A DNA stretch of 64,000 bases from Psychrobium sp051201665 (GTDB lineage: Bacteria; Pseudomonadota; Gammaproteobacteria; Enterobacterales; Psychrobiaceae), in contig NZ_CP179210.1 of assembly GCF_051201665.1 (NCBI RefSeq), forward strand, positions 4,030,001 through 4,094,000, read 5' to 3'. The notes beneath the pieces were generated by a model. The model made no database searches, was not told where the DNA came from, and worked only from the letters and a program-made list of their open reading frames with translations. Both the position numbers and the translations under genes were made by a program. Within the stretch, counting starts at the first letter, position 1. Each line of letters begins with the position of its first letter. Positions 1 to 9,282 of this stretch are shown here, one piece after another.

Positions 1-150
1 TGCATTAAATATTTGCCCACTTGTACTTGTTAAAATTAACTAAAATGGCGTTGCTCTCAATCCTAATAGCCAGCTATTAGTCAATCGAGCGCCTTGTTTT
101 AGCTGATTTTCTCTACGCACAACAAGATCACTTACTTAATGCAATTGGTA
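1..150. mobile_element. MITE-A copy 1 (palindrome-ended short element)
   Basis: This is a short non-coding element whose right end reads TTAATGCAATTGGTA, the inverse of the left end (TACCAATTGCATTAA) seen in the copy at 45386. The window starts seven bases inside the element, so its true left tip is not visible. Bases 1-146 are identical to 45393-45538, and a diverged inverted copy lies at 18793-18950. It sits inside the reading frame of an rsgA-like gene and ends it. The flanking trinucleotide at this end is TAA, the complement of the TTA duplicated around the 18.8 kb copy. No protein is encoded, so mobilisation would need a transposase from elsewhere. Confidence 0.75.
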
Positions 151-602
151 TAATGCTGTTTGTTCTCACATAAATCCGCTTTAGTCAGTACAATAACAGC
201 CTCAGCGCCAGCTTCATTAATCAACGCGAGATAGCGTTCAATACGGCTTAAAATAAAGTCCTTATTAAGAGAGCTAACAATAAATACTGTATCGATATTC
301 GCCGCTATTAGCTGAGCTTTAATTTTTCTGCCTGCGGCTTTACGGCTAAATTCAGACCGTCGTTCGAGTAGTCTGATAAAAGTATTATCTTGGTCAAGTA
401 ACAGCCAATCACCAACCGTAATAGCAGGCATTTTCTTGGTGTAGTGTAATTGTGTTTTACCAGATTCAGAAAGAAGTTCGACGTAAGAACGATGTTGTGC
501 GACGACACGCGCTGTAACAGTCGTTTCCCATTCTTCTAAAGGAATTTGTTGTTGAAAAGTAGGTGACCATCCCATAAGAGATAGTGAAAAAGGTGTAGTC
601 AT
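132..602 (-). pseudogene. rsgA: RsgA-type ribosome-associated GTPase, N-terminal part, cut by MITE-A
   Basis: The protein resembles the N-terminal half of the second-type RsgA paralogue found in Vibrio and Shewanella relatives. RsgA is a circularly permuted GTPase acting in late 30S ribosome maturation. About 151 genuine residues are present: an OB-fold-like start (ARVVAQHRSYVELL, MPAITVGDWLLLD) and the beginning of the GTPase domain (IVSSLNKDF, VIVLTKADLC, the NKxD-like G4 motif). At His-Tyr the frame runs into MITE-A and stops five residues later. The remaining roughly 200 residues, with Walker A and the zinc finger, are missing from the window. Start ATG is at 602. Whether the rest exists beyond the left edge cannot be seen. 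Confidence 0.8.
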
Positions 603-639
603 AATAACCCCTGACGTTTTAGCGCCATAAAAATATGCT

Positions 640-725
640 TTGGGGCTTAAATACCCCGGTTAAAGCAACCGGGAGCTCGCGTTATACGCTTAGCTATTTT
701 CCCGGAAGGTGCTGACTACAATCAT
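640..725 (-). promoter_or_regulatory. structured 5' leader upstream of rsgA-like gene
   Basis: Read on the minus strand, this stretch folds into nested hairpins: CCGGGA pairs with TCCCGG around an inner AGCT/AGCT and GCG/CGC stem. It is followed by a GGTT...AACC hairpin and a GGGG...CCCC hairpin close to the start codon. This could be an attenuator or another cis-regulatory RNA for the downstream GTPase gene. I do not recognise it as a known riboswitch class, and the assignment rests only on base pairing seen by eye. Confidence 0.3.
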
Positions 726-799
726 GAAAACCCACCATTCTTAAATTTATTTCTTTATTCACCGCTAATGTAACAAATGCGAAATTGATGTCAACGACA

Positions 800-818
800 C
801 TAGGGTCTGTTGATCTTT
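800..818 (+). mobile_element. solo IS5-family end (relic)
   Basis: CTAG followed by GGTCTGTTGATCTTT resembles the terminal repeat of the IS5-family element at 30684 (CTAG then GGCGTGTTGATCTTT), 13 of 15 bases matching. No second end or transposase lies nearby, so this may be a decayed solo end. A chance match is possible. Confidence 0.3.
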
Positions 819-840
819 TTATCAAAAAAATCGCACAAAA

Positions 841-870
841 AAACCGCTTCATAAAATGAAACGGTTTTTA
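841..870 (-). terminator. rho-independent terminator of malic enzyme gene
   Basis: AAACCG and CGGTTT arms around a short A/T-rich centre form a stem flanked by A-run and T-run. It lies 25 bases past the stop codon of the minus-strand malic enzyme gene. The symmetric flanks could let it work in both directions. Confidence 0.7.
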
Positions 871-894
871 ATCACATAATTGACCAATGGAGAA

Positions 895-2136
895 TTACTC
901 CATATAACCTTTTGGCATTTCAATGGCAGCCACTTCAGAATCAATAGCGGCTTGCGCAACAGCCTTTGAAACGCGGGTTAATAAACGTGGATCCATTGGC
1001 TTAGGAATAATATATTCTTTGCCGAAAGTTAATGACTTATACCCACTGGCTTTTAATACTTCGGCAGGCACTTCTTCTTTCGCAATTTGACGAATTGCGT
1101 GTACAGCAGCCACTTTCATTGCCTCATTAATCGTCGAAGCACGCACATCTAACGCACCACGGAAAATGAATGGGAAACACAGCACATTGTTTACTTGATT
1201 TGGGTAATCACTACGACCAGTCGCCATAATTAAATCGTTACGGGCAGCGTGTGCCAGTTCTGGTTTAATTTCAGGATCAGGATTCGAACAAGCGAAGATT
1301 ACTGGCTTATCCGCCATCAATTTAACATGTTCAGCGCCAATAACATCAGGGCCAGATACACCAACAAAAATGTCAGCGCCACTAATAACTTCTTCAAGGG
1401 TACGCATATCGGTATTGTTAGCAAAACGGCGCTTATATTCATTTAAATCATCACGATTTGTATGAATAACACCTTTGCGGTCTAACATGTAAATTTTTTC
1501 ACGCATCGCGCCACATGAAATTAATAACTCCATACAAGAGATTGCAGCGGCACCCGCACCCATACAAACAATACGTGATTCTTCAATCTTCTTGCCTTGA
1601 ATATCAAGCGCATTAAGCATACCTGCCGCAGTTACAATCGCCGTACCGTGCTGGTCATCGTGGAATACAGGAATTGAACAACGCTCTTTAAGCGCCTTTT
1701 CAATCATGAAACACTCAGGAGCTTTAATGTCTTCAAGGTTAATGCCACCAAACGTATCGGCGATGTTTGCTACCGTATCAACAAACTCATCAACCGTACG
1801 ATGCTTCACTTCAATATCAATAGAATCAATATGAGCGAATCGTTTAAACAACAACGATTTACCTTCCATGACAGGTTTAGAAGCGAGCGGTCCTAGATTA
1901 CCTAATCCTAAAATCGCCGTACCATTAGTAATCACAGCAACCAAGTTACCTTTACCTGTGTACTTATAAGCATTTTCCGGATCTTTGGCAATCTCACGAA
2001 CTGGTTCAGCAACACCTGGGCTATAAGCCAGTGCTAAATCTTTTGCTGTTTCAGCTGGAGTTGAAAGCTCTACACTAATTTTGCCTGGTGTTGGCAACGC
2101 ATGGTAGTCAAGCGCCTGTTGACGAAAGTCAGTCAT
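895..2136 (-). CDS. malic enzyme (malate dehydrogenase, oxaloacetate-decarboxylating)
   Basis: Converts malate to pyruvate and CO2 with reduction of NAD(P), in the cytoplasm, linking the TCA cycle to pyruvate. The 413-residue product has the short malic-enzyme form without a C-terminal phosphotransacetylase-like domain. Visible motifs include LALAYSPGVAEP near the N-terminus, the metal-binding VFHDDQHGTAIV segment, the Rossmann GAGAAAISC loop and VFACSNPDPEIKP. An in-frame extension to 2352 exists but has no family match; ATG 2136 is preceded by AAGGAA at good spacing and gives the usual N-terminus (MTDFRQQALDYH). The gene next to rpmE and priA is a common Alteromonadales arrangement. Cofactor preference (NAD or NADP) cannot be decided by eye. 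Confidence 0.93.
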   Translation of the reverse strand: MTDFRQQALDYHALPTPGKISVELSTPAETAKDLALAYSPGVAEPVREIAKDPENAYKYTGKGNLVAVITNGTAILGLGNLGPLASKPVMEGKSLLFKRFAHIDSIDIEVKHRTVDEFVDTVANIADTFGGINLEDIKAPECFMIEKALKERCSIPVFHDDQHGTAIVTAAGMLNALDIQGKKIEESRIVCMGAGAAAISCMELLISCGAMREKIYMLDRKGVIHTNRDDLNEYKRRFANNTDMRTLEEVISGADIFVGVSGPDVIGAEHVKLMADKPVIFACSNPDPEIKPELAHAARNDLIMATGRSDYPNQVNNVLCFPFIFRGALDVRASTINEAMKVAAVHAIRQIAKEEVPAEVLKASGYKSLTFGKEYIIPKPMDPRLLTRVSKAVAQAAIDSEVAAIEMPKGYME

Positions 2137-2628
2137 TGTTTTGCAGTTTCCTTGATTAAACGCATAGTTGAAATGTAAGGGGATTTGTAACTTTACCAAG
2201 CTACTTTTATTGCTAACTAAAATACGCTCACAGCGCATAATTACAAGCCATAAAATAGAAATAATTGCTGATCCAACCAGCGCAAAAATATTAGATGCTG
2301 ACAATCGATGATTTTCGATATAAATAAACAACTTTTTAGATACAACAAACATTCATATCACCAGAAAAACAGACATCATTAACTTTAATTAACAGTAACT
2401 TAACATTGGATATATAGATTTATTTGCAACTCGGCTTATCCAATCGTCTTTATAATAGAACTTATGGCGCTATAACTATTATTTATGACGTGAATTCGAT
2501 ATTGAATACAGGAGAAAGGTGGGTTAATAAGGCAATAATGAAATAGCGTCGAAGAAAGAACTGAATTTTAAGAATTCAGACACAAAAAAAGCACCCGAAG
2601 GTGCTTTTTACTCAAATCAAAAGAAATA
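2137..2628. other. intergenic region between malic enzyme and rpmE
   Basis: No supportable gene is seen. The right edge holds the rpmE terminator, and the left part must carry the malic enzyme promoter and ribosome binding site. A TATAAT-like box is visible on the plus strand near 2452, but no matching downstream gene was found. Confidence 0.5.
2584..2609 (-). terminator. rho-independent terminator of rpmE
   Basis: AAAAGCACC-CGAA-GGTGCTTTT is a GC-rich stem with a tetraloop, flanked by A and T runs, starting 20 bases after the rpmE stop codon on the minus strand. Confidence 0.85.
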
Positions 2629-2844
2629 TTATTTCTTAGATTTAAGTGAACCGAAACGTGATTTGAACTTATCAACACGGCCACCAGCGTCAGCAACTTT
2701 TTGCTTACCAGTGTAGAATGGGTGACAAGCAGAACATACGTCTAGTGCTAGATCTTTACCAACTGTTGAACCAACGTTGATTACGTTACCACATGAACAT
2801 GTTGCAGTGATTGCTTCGTATGTAGGGTGGATATCTTGTTTCAT
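2629..2844 (-). CDS. rpmE: 50S ribosomal protein L31
   Basis: Structural protein of the large ribosomal subunit. The 71-residue product begins MKQDIHPTYE and has the zinc-ligand pattern of the C+ form of L31: Cys16 and Cys18 (CSC), then Cys37 and Cys40 (CSAC). It is therefore the zinc-replete form rather than the YkgM type. A longer in-frame extension to 2982 has no family support; ATG 2844 is preceded by AGAGG. It is divergent from priA, with 248 bases between the two starts, as in many gammaproteobacteria. Confidence 0.97.
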   Translation of the reverse strand: MKQDIHPTYEAITATCSCGNVINVGSTVGKDLALDVCSACHPFYTGKQKVADAGGRVDKFKSRFGSLKSKK

Positions 2845-3092
2845 TAGAAAAACCTCTAAATAGTTCGCATCGCTAACAAACCCGAAGTCTGACACCATAC
2901 GAAGATTATAAATAATATTAGGGCGCGGATTATATAGCAATGTTTTTGCTCTGACTAGCGGTTTAAATAAATAAACAACCATAAAAAAGAATAAAACGTG
3001 AAAACGATCGAGTATTGATCCTTTACCGCAATACTCGCATCCTTATTCAATTGCAGTTAAACTCATTTCATCTGACAAAATCTTATACTCCA

Positions 3093-5324
3093 ATGACTCA
3101 CGAAACCTTGCTCGAAGTTGCTGTTCCAACGCCGCTTACCAGACCTTTTAACTACCTCTGCCCTACGGAAATTAAACTTCCCGTCGTTGGTGCACGTGTG
3201 GTCGTGCCGTTTGGTTCAAGAGAGCTAACAGGTATGGTAACAAACCACGTTACCGAACTTGACGATTCAATTGATGAAAGCAAACTCAAACCTATTATTT
3301 CAGCGCTAGATGATGAACCACTCCAACCGCCGTCATTTCATAAATTGCTAACGTGGGCGAGTAACTATTATCACTACTCACTTGGTGAAATTTATAATCA
3401 ATCGTGGCCAGCCTTATTAAGAAAAGGCGAAGCAGCAATACTCCAGCCTGTTATGCAATGGCAACTCTCCGAACAAGGAAAGCTCACCGAGTTAGATGAG
3501 CTAAAGCGCGCTAAAAAACAACAACAATTACTAGCGCACATGCAGCAAAATCCGATTCAAACACCTCAACAACTTAAAGATTCGGAATTTGCGTCACCAG
3601 CTATCAAGGCGTGTACTGAAAAAGGCCTAATCGAACTGACAGAAAAACCAACGCCTGCGCCCTGCCTCTGGAATGAAGACAACATTAATCAAAACGACAA
3701 ACTTGTTTTAAACCCTGAACAAGCAATTGCCGTCGCAGCCATTAATAACAAAACCACGTATCAAACCAGTTTATTATTAGGCATAACCGGCAGTGGTAAA
3801 ACCGAGGTCTATTTACAAGCGATTGAGCGAGTGATTAGCGAAGGTAAACAAGCCTTAGTTATGGTGCCCGAAATTGGATTAACACCTCAAACACTTAGCC
3901 GTTTTCAGCGCCGTTTTAATGTGCCTATTGTCTTCTTACATTCAGCACTGAATGACAAAGAGCGATTAGATGGTTGGCTCAAAGCTAAACAAGGCTTAGC
4001 TGCCATTATTATTGGTACGCGCTCAGCTATATTCACCCCGATGTTAAAACCAGGCATGATTATTGTTGATGAAGAGCACGATGGCTCATTCAAGCAACAA
4101 GATACCTTTAGATATAACGCCCGTGATCTAGCCGTCGTTCGTGCTAACACCGAAAACATCCCACTCGTCATGGGCAGCGCAACGCCAAGTTTTGAAACGA
4201 TTCACAATGCCGACATGGGTAAATATCAGCTATTAACGCTCACTAAGCGTGCTGGAAATGCAAGTAACGCCAGTCATCAGCTTATTGATATTAAAGGGCT
4301 GCAATTACAAAGCGGATTGTCACCACAACTCATTGAGTTAATGCGTCATCATCTCGATCGTGGCAATCAGGTGATGATATTTTTAAATCGTCGCGGTTAT
4401 GCACCTGCTTTGCTTTGTCACGAGTGTGGTTGGGTTGGTGATTGTCAACGCTGTGACGCCAATTACACCGTTCATCAACAATATCGTTATATTCAATGTC
4501 ATCATTGCGGTGACCAGCATCCCATTCCTTATCAATGCCCAGGATGCGGCAGTACGCAATTAGTTACAGCTGGTGTAGGCACAGAACAATTAGAGCACAC
4601 CATTAACGAATTATTTCCCGAGTTTAAGAGTGTACGAATCGATCGCGATAGCACTCGCCGCAAAGGCGCGCTTGATGAATCACTTAATGCCATCAATAAC
4701 AACGATTACCAAATTCTCATCGGTACCCAAATGCTTGCCAAAGGACATCATTTTCCCGATGTCACCTTAGTCGCAGTGTTAGATGTTGATAGCGCACTAT
4801 TTAGCGGTGACTTTCGAGCCAGCGAAAAGCTCGCCCAGCTATATCTACAGGTTTCAGGCCGTGCAGGACGTGCGAGTAAGCCGGGACAAGTCGCGCTGCA
4901 AACTCACCATCCGGAACACGCTCTGCTGCAACTACTCAACGATAAAGGCTATATGGCGTTTAGTGAAGTTGCTATGAAAGAGCGTCGCATTGCTCAACTA
5001 CCGCCTTATTGGCACATGGCGCTACTGCGCATCGAATCCCATAAAGGCGATCTCATTACCGCTTTTAATCAAACTATTCACGATGTCGCCATGCCTTTGC
5101 TGCAACAACTAGGTAGCAAAGACCATCCATTACGTCAAATCGGTCCAATGCCATCACCAATGGAGCGCCGCGCCGGTAAATATCGCTGGCAAGTGATCTT
5201 TGAAGCATCAACGCGGAGTCGATTACATGCGTTTATTGATGCACTGCAAATAGAATTAGCAAAACACAAATCAAGCCACAAGGTACGCTGGTCAATAGAT
5301 GTTGACCCAATAGACATGATTTAA
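3093..5324 (+). CDS. priA: primosomal replication protein N' (PriA helicase)
   Basis: 3'-to-5' DNA helicase that reloads the replisome at stalled forks. The 743-residue protein has the N-terminal DNA-binding domain (VAVPTPLTRPFNYL), Walker A (GITGSGKTEVYL), the DEEH box (IIVDEEHDGSFKQQD) and GSATPS. The eight-cysteine zinc region comes as paired CxxC motifs (CHECG, CQRC, CHHCG, CPGCG), followed by the C-terminal helicase lobe (GTQMLAKGHHFP, QVSGRAGRA). ATG 3093 gives the family N-terminus MTHETLLEVAVP; an upstream in-frame TTG at 3015 is not needed. It is divergent from rpmE. Confidence 0.97.
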   Translation: MTHETLLEVAVPTPLTRPFNYLCPTEIKLPVVGARVVVPFGSRELTGMVTNHVTELDDSIDESKLKPIISALDDEPLQPPSFHKLLTWASNYYHYSLGEIYNQSWPALLRKGEAAILQPVMQWQLSEQGKLTELDELKRAKKQQQLLAHMQQNPIQTPQQLKDSEFASPAIKACTEKGLIELTEKPTPAPCLWNEDNINQNDKLVLNPEQAIAVAAINNKTTYQTSLLLGITGSGKTEVYLQAIERVISEGKQALVMVPEIGLTPQTLSRFQRRFNVPIVFLHSALNDKERLDGWLKAKQGLAAIIIGTRSAIFTPMLKPGMIIVDEEHDGSFKQQDTFRYNARDLAVVRANTENIPLVMGSATPSFETIHNADMGKYQLLTLTKRAGNASNASHQLIDIKGLQLQSGLSPQLIELMRHHLDRGNQVMIFLNRRGYAPALLCHECGWVGDCQRCDANYTVHQQYRYIQCHHCGDQHPIPYQCPGCGSTQLVTAGVGTEQLEHTINELFPEFKSVRIDRDSTRRKGALDESLNAINNNDYQILIGTQMLAKGHHFPDVTLVAVLDVDSALFSGDFRASEKLAQLYLQVSGRAGRASKPGQVALQTHHPEHALLQLLNDKGYMAFSEVAMKERRIAQLPPYWHMALLRIESHKGDLITAFNQTIHDVAMPLLQQLGSKDHPLRQIGPMPSPMERRAGKYRWQVIFEASTRSRLHAFIDALQIELAKHKSSHKVRWSIDVDPIDMI

Positions 5325-5520
5325 ACCGCTAATTTAGTTCAATCAAAGATAAGACTAAAGTCTGCTTTTAAAAAAAATTGCTGAAAATTGTTAAATTTGC
5401 GCTAAAGCGCCCTAGTGACGCCAGATTTTTTACGATAGACTTAGCCGTTATAGCCACGCCAGATGCGGGCAAATAATTACATAATGTGAACAACAATCAG
5501 ACTAGTGGTAAACAAACCTA

Positions 5521-7269
5521 ATGAAAGACAATATCCAGCAATTACTTGAACAGACCGTCGAAATTTTAAAGCAAGAGAATATCTTGCCAGCAGATGCTGC
5601 GCCGCGAATTCAAGTAGACCGAACCAAGGATAAGTCTCATGGTGATTTCGCCACTAACCTAGCGTTAATGACATCAAAAGCGGCGGGTAAAAATCCACGC
5701 GAATTAGCGCAGTTAATTTGCCAGCATTTACCAGCATCTGCCGTTATCGAAAAAACCGATATCGCTGGTCCTGGTTTCATTAACTTTTTCGTTGCTGACA
5801 ATGCACTAACAGACCAACTAGAAGCCGCTTATCAAGACAGCCGCTTAAACATTCAAGTTGTTGCTAATCCACAAAACATCGTCGTTGATTACAGCGCACC
5901 AAATCTTGCTAAAGAAATGCACGTAGGTCACCTGCGTTCAGCAATTATTGGCGACAGCGTAGTACGCACTCTAGAGTTTTTAGGCCACAAAGTAACCCGT
6001 CAAAACCACGTTGGTGACTGGGGTACACAGTTTGGCATGTTGCTAACCTACATGGAGCGTTTGCAACAACAAGGCGGTGAAATCTCAATGGAGCTTCACA
6101 ACCTAGAGCAATTCTACCGCGCCGCAAAAACGTGTTTCGACGAAGACGAAAGCTTCTCAACACGCGCTCGTGAAATGGTTGTAAAGCTACAAGGCGGCGA
6201 TGAAAACTGTCAGAAATTATGGCAACAATTTATCGATATCTCGCTGAGTCACTGTCAAGAAACCTACGACCGTTTAGGTGTAAGCCTAACCCGCGAAGAC
6301 GTGATGGCTGAAAGCTCATACAACAACCTGCTAGCTGGCGTTGTTGAATCATTAGAATCACAAGGTCTATTAGTTGAAGACAACGGCGCAAAGTGTGTGT
6401 TCCTTGATGAATTCAAAGGTAAAAACGACGAACCTCTGCCAATCATCATTCAAAAAACCGGTGGCGGCTTCTTGTATGCAACAACCGACATGGCAGCGAC
6501 TCGCTACCGTAACGACGTATTAAATGCCGATCGCGTTTTATACTTTGTAGATGCGCGTCAAAGCCTGCATTTCCAACAAATCTTTACCCTCGCCAAAAAA
6601 GCTAACTTTGCTCGCCCAGAAATGTCGCTTGAGCACATGGCGTTCGGTACCGTAATGGGTGAAGATGGCAAACCATTCAAAACTCGCTCGGGTGAAGTCG
6701 CTAAATTAGCTGACCTACTAACCGAAGCACAACAACGTGCTTTTGATTTAGTAAAATCTAAAAATCCAGACATGAGCGAAGAGGAGCTGAAAAAAATCGG
6801 TGACGTTGTTGGTATCTCAGCTGTGAAATACGCTGATTTATCTAAAACACGTACCAGCGATTACACATTCAGCTTCGACAGCATGCTAAGTTTTGAAGGT
6901 AACACCGCACCATACATCTTGTATGCATACACTCGTGTATCGAGCATCTTTGCAAAAGCTGGTGTTGATGCAGCTAACTTACAGGGCGATATTCAACTTA
7001 ACAGCGATCAAGAGAAAGCATTAGGTGCTAAGTTAATGCAATTTAACGAAGCAGTTAACCAAGTAGCCGACAAAGGCTTGCCACACGTTATGTGTAGCTA
7101 CTTGTTCGACCTTGCTGGTACCTTCTCGAGCTTCTACGAAGCCTGCCCAATTCTAGTTGGCGATGATGAAGCACTTAAGCAAAGTCGTCTAAAGCTAGCA
7201 GCACTAACAGCTAAAACCTTAAAACAAGGTTTATCGCTATTAGGCATCGAGACGTTGGAGCGCATGTAA
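5521..7269 (+). CDS. argS: arginyl-tRNA synthetase
   Basis: Charges tRNA-Arg with arginine in the cytoplasm. The 582-residue length is normal for a class I ArgRS. The HIGH signature appears as HVGH in NLAKEMHVGHLRS. The KMSKS-equivalent region is degenerate (FKTRSGE), as is usual for bacterial ArgRS. The N-terminal Add-1 domain and the C-terminal DALR anticodon-binding domain (ending LLGIETLERM) are both present. The SPOR-domain gene follows three bases after the stop, suggesting one operon. Confidence 0.97.
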   Translation: MKDNIQQLLEQTVEILKQENILPADAAPRIQVDRTKDKSHGDFATNLALMTSKAAGKNPRELAQLICQHLPASAVIEKTDIAGPGFINFFVADNALTDQLEAAYQDSRLNIQVVANPQNIVVDYSAPNLAKEMHVGHLRSAIIGDSVVRTLEFLGHKVTRQNHVGDWGTQFGMLLTYMERLQQQGGEISMELHNLEQFYRAAKTCFDEDESFSTRAREMVVKLQGGDENCQKLWQQFIDISLSHCQETYDRLGVSLTREDVMAESSYNNLLAGVVESLESQGLLVEDNGAKCVFLDEFKGKNDEPLPIIIQKTGGGFLYATTDMAATRYRNDVLNADRVLYFVDARQSLHFQQIFTLAKKANFARPEMSLEHMAFGTVMGEDGKPFKTRSGEVAKLADLLTEAQQRAFDLVKSKNPDMSEEELKKIGDVVGISAVKYADLSKTRTSDYTFSFDSMLSFEGNTAPYILYAYTRVSSIFAKAGVDAANLQGDIQLNSDQEKALGAKLMQFNEAVNQVADKGLPHVMCSYLFDLAGTFSSFYEACPILVGDDEALKQSRLKLAALTAKTLKQGLSLLGIETLERM

Positions 7270-7272
7270 TCC

Positions 7273-7842
7273 ATGCCTGATCACGCTAAAAAAGGCCGCC
7301 CAAGAAAACCGGCGGCCAAACGCAATACTCGCGGCAAAAAAGCACAACCAAGCGGCCCTAAGCCGCGTGTATGGTTTATGCTATTTTTGGTGATTTTGAT
7401 TGCTGGTGGTTTCGGCTACTTTTTAATGTACATTAATGGTAGCGCAGAAGAACAATCTGTTGTTATTGAAAAAGTTAAGCCCAAGAAAAAAACTGTTGCT
7501 AAAAACACACCGCTACCTCAAGCTCCACAAGAGTCTTGGGTGTACGAGTCACTTGATAAAAAGGAAATCACCGTCGATTTACCAGACGATGATATCAAAA
7601 CGGTCAATCGACGTTATCGCTTGCAATGTGCAAGCTTTAAAGCATTATCTCAAGCAGAAGAGATGAAAGCTAAAATGGCCTTTATGGGTGAAGAGCCCAA
7701 TATCAAAAAGGTTAAAGGTTCAAAGGGCACTTGGTATCAAGTTATCCTCGGACCATATGACAACAAGCGTCAGGCTGAAAAAACGCGCCACAAAATGCAG
7801 CGCGCCAACATCAATACTTGTGAGATTCTTTACTGGACCTAA
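7273..7842 (+). CDS. SPOR-domain cell-division protein, FtsN-like
   Basis: Single-pass inner-membrane protein expected to bind denuded peptidoglycan at the septum. Residues 1-32 are very basic and cytoplasmic, residues 33-55 form one membrane helix (FMLFLVILIAGGFGYFLMY), a charged linker follows, and residues 109-187 form a SPOR domain (YRLQCASFKALSQAEEMKAK, WYQVILGPYDNKRQAE). At 189 residues it is shorter than E. coli FtsN. It starts three bases after argS, and the argS-ftsN-hslV order is conserved in relatives, supporting an FtsN role. Here the link to hslV is broken by a 7.5 kb accessory island. Confidence 0.85.
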   Translation: MPDHAKKGRPRKPAAKRNTRGKKAQPSGPKPRVWFMLFLVILIAGGFGYFLMYINGSAEEQSVVIEKVKPKKKTVAKNTPLPQAPQESWVYESLDKKEITVDLPDDDIKTVNRRYRLQCASFKALSQAEEMKAKMAFMGEEPNIKKVKGSKGTWYQVILGPYDNKRQAEKTRHKMQRANINTCEILYWT

Positions 7843-7887
7843 TTCCTCTTAAATTCCGGTTCTAAAGTCAGTTGAAATAGAAATAAG

Positions 7888-7922
7888 AAAGACATCAATT
7901 CGAACGCAAATTGATGTCTTTT
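7888..7922 (+). terminator. bidirectional rho-independent terminator
   Basis: AAAGACATCAATT and AATTGATGTCTTT form a 13-base stem with a short loop and a following T-rich tract. It lies between the ends of the convergent SPOR and hipA genes and can serve both. Confidence 0.85.
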
Positions 7923-7944
7923 ATTTTCATAGAACAAAAATTAT

Positions 7945-9282
7945 CTAAACCTCGATTATTGAAATCAATGATGCTTGGGATTTTAAATGTTTTGCATTAG
8001 ACATTACGTTGTCTTTTAGTTTCTCTAAATAAACTTGTTCTTGCTTCGAAAACTTATTGAACTGGACTAAATCGGGGATAAACGATGTATCAGTTAAAGT
8101 AGTCACAACCTTATCTACTAAACCTGAAAGTAATCTTGCCAATAGTTTTTTGTCGATCTCACAAGTCTCAGCAAAGTCAGCCAGTTGATAGGCATTGATA
8201 TCATTAGGATCAAATTCATCCCCCATTGCCATTGCTAATACGTGTTTAAACTGCGGAAACATTGCAATATTTACGAGATCGTAAGCTGGTGTAAAGCTAC
8301 TTTTTTCTTTGCCCCAAAACAAAGACACGTTTTTACCGTGACTATCATAATTACTAATGATCAAATTAAATAACTGCCAGTTAATTAGCCATTGCGTACT
8401 TTGGGCAGGGGAAGACATCAATTGAGTGAACTCAAATAATTTAGGCAGGCTTGCACCATCTCTAATATGCTGCACATCCCTGTTATCTCCCAAATTTCGT
8501 TCGTATTTGTAATCTCTAGGTAAATTTAACGCTTGGCAGCCATCGATAACGTGCCTTCTCAATACCTGTTTGTTCTCTGGACCATACTTTCGATCAAAAC
8601 GTTGAACAATAAGCGCAGGGTGTTTTCCAAATCGAATAAACTCGACTTCAGCTGTTGATAAACCGACTGCTGCGGATAGTTTCATACAAAAAAACTCGTT
8701 CAAAACTAGATTCAAACAATTCTTCTTTTCAAATTTTAAAATATGGGTAGAACATAAAGCACCATCACCAAATCCAATATCGCCATTTTCATTGATGAAT
8801 ACATTCAGTTTATCCTGAACACCCGCTACGCTGAGCCTAGGCTTATCATCCCAAGTTAACAGGCCGACGTCGTCTTTAATATCTAATCGATTTTCAAGTT
8901 CTCTTTCACTAAGTAGTCTAAAAATTGGTTCATTTTCAATTTTCTCAATGCCGTTAGGAGCAAAAGTAACGGCACCTGAAAGGTCTTCACCTATTTCACG
9001 TATTTGAGAGAAAACATTCTTTTCTGAAACACCTGCCCGTTCAGCGAGCAGTAGTCTAGCCTGTCCTTCTGGTAAAGCATTATCAAGGAAGTTATATGTA
9101 ACAGAGACATCGTGATTGTTATCAAGCGTTAAACGTGGAGATATCGCAAATCCATTTTGCTGCCAATCTTCGGTGTAATCTAATTTAAGCAACCCCGTAG
9201 CTTTGTTCTGCGATAATTCACCGATAACTGTTTGAGAAAATTTAACCTTTAGGCTGTAAGCGTCTAGTTCATCACTCATCAT
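7945..9282 (-). CDS. HipA-family serine/threonine kinase toxin (system 1)
   Basis: HipA-type toxins phosphorylate translation factors such as glutamyl-tRNA synthetase and cause dormancy; the HipB partner blocks this. The 445-residue protein has the N-subdomain (FLDNALPEGQARLLLAER), the Gly-rich loop (LSVAGVQDK) with the serine that is autophosphorylated in E. coli HipA, a lysine-containing strand (HILKFE), the catalytic segment NYDSHGKNVSLFW, and the metal-binding YDLVNI. ATG 9282 overlaps the TAA of the repaired hipB frame as TAATG. A second ATG at 9279 is equally possible. Its antitoxin is frameshifted, so the toxin may be uncontrolled, silent or neutralised by another HipB. Confidence 0.88.
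   Translation of the reverse strand: MMSDELDAYSLKVKFSQTVIGELSQNKATGLLKLDYTEDWQQNGFAISPRLTLDNNHDVSVTYNFLDNALPEGQARLLLAERAGVSEKNVFSQIREIGEDLSGAVTFAPNGIEKIENEPIFRLLSERELENRLDIKDDVGLLTWDDKPRLSVAGVQDKLNVFINENGDIGFGDGALCSTHILKFEKKNCLNLVLNEFFCMKLSAAVGLSTAEVEFIRFGKHPALIVQRFDRKYGPENKQVLRRHVIDGCQALNLPRDYKYERNLGDNRDVQHIRDGASLPKLFEFTQLMSSPAQSTQWLINWQLFNLIISNYDSHGKNVSLFWGKEKSSFTPAYDLVNIAMFPQFKHVLAMAMGDEFDPNDINAYQLADFAETCEIDKKLLARLLSGLVDKVVTTLTDTSFIPDLVQFNKFSKQEQVYLEKLKDNVMSNAKHLKSQASLISIIEV

Noticed and set aside
2137..2352. N-terminal membrane-like extension of the malic enzyme
   Set aside because: It is only an open upstream frame; the family N-terminus and ribosome site are at 2136.
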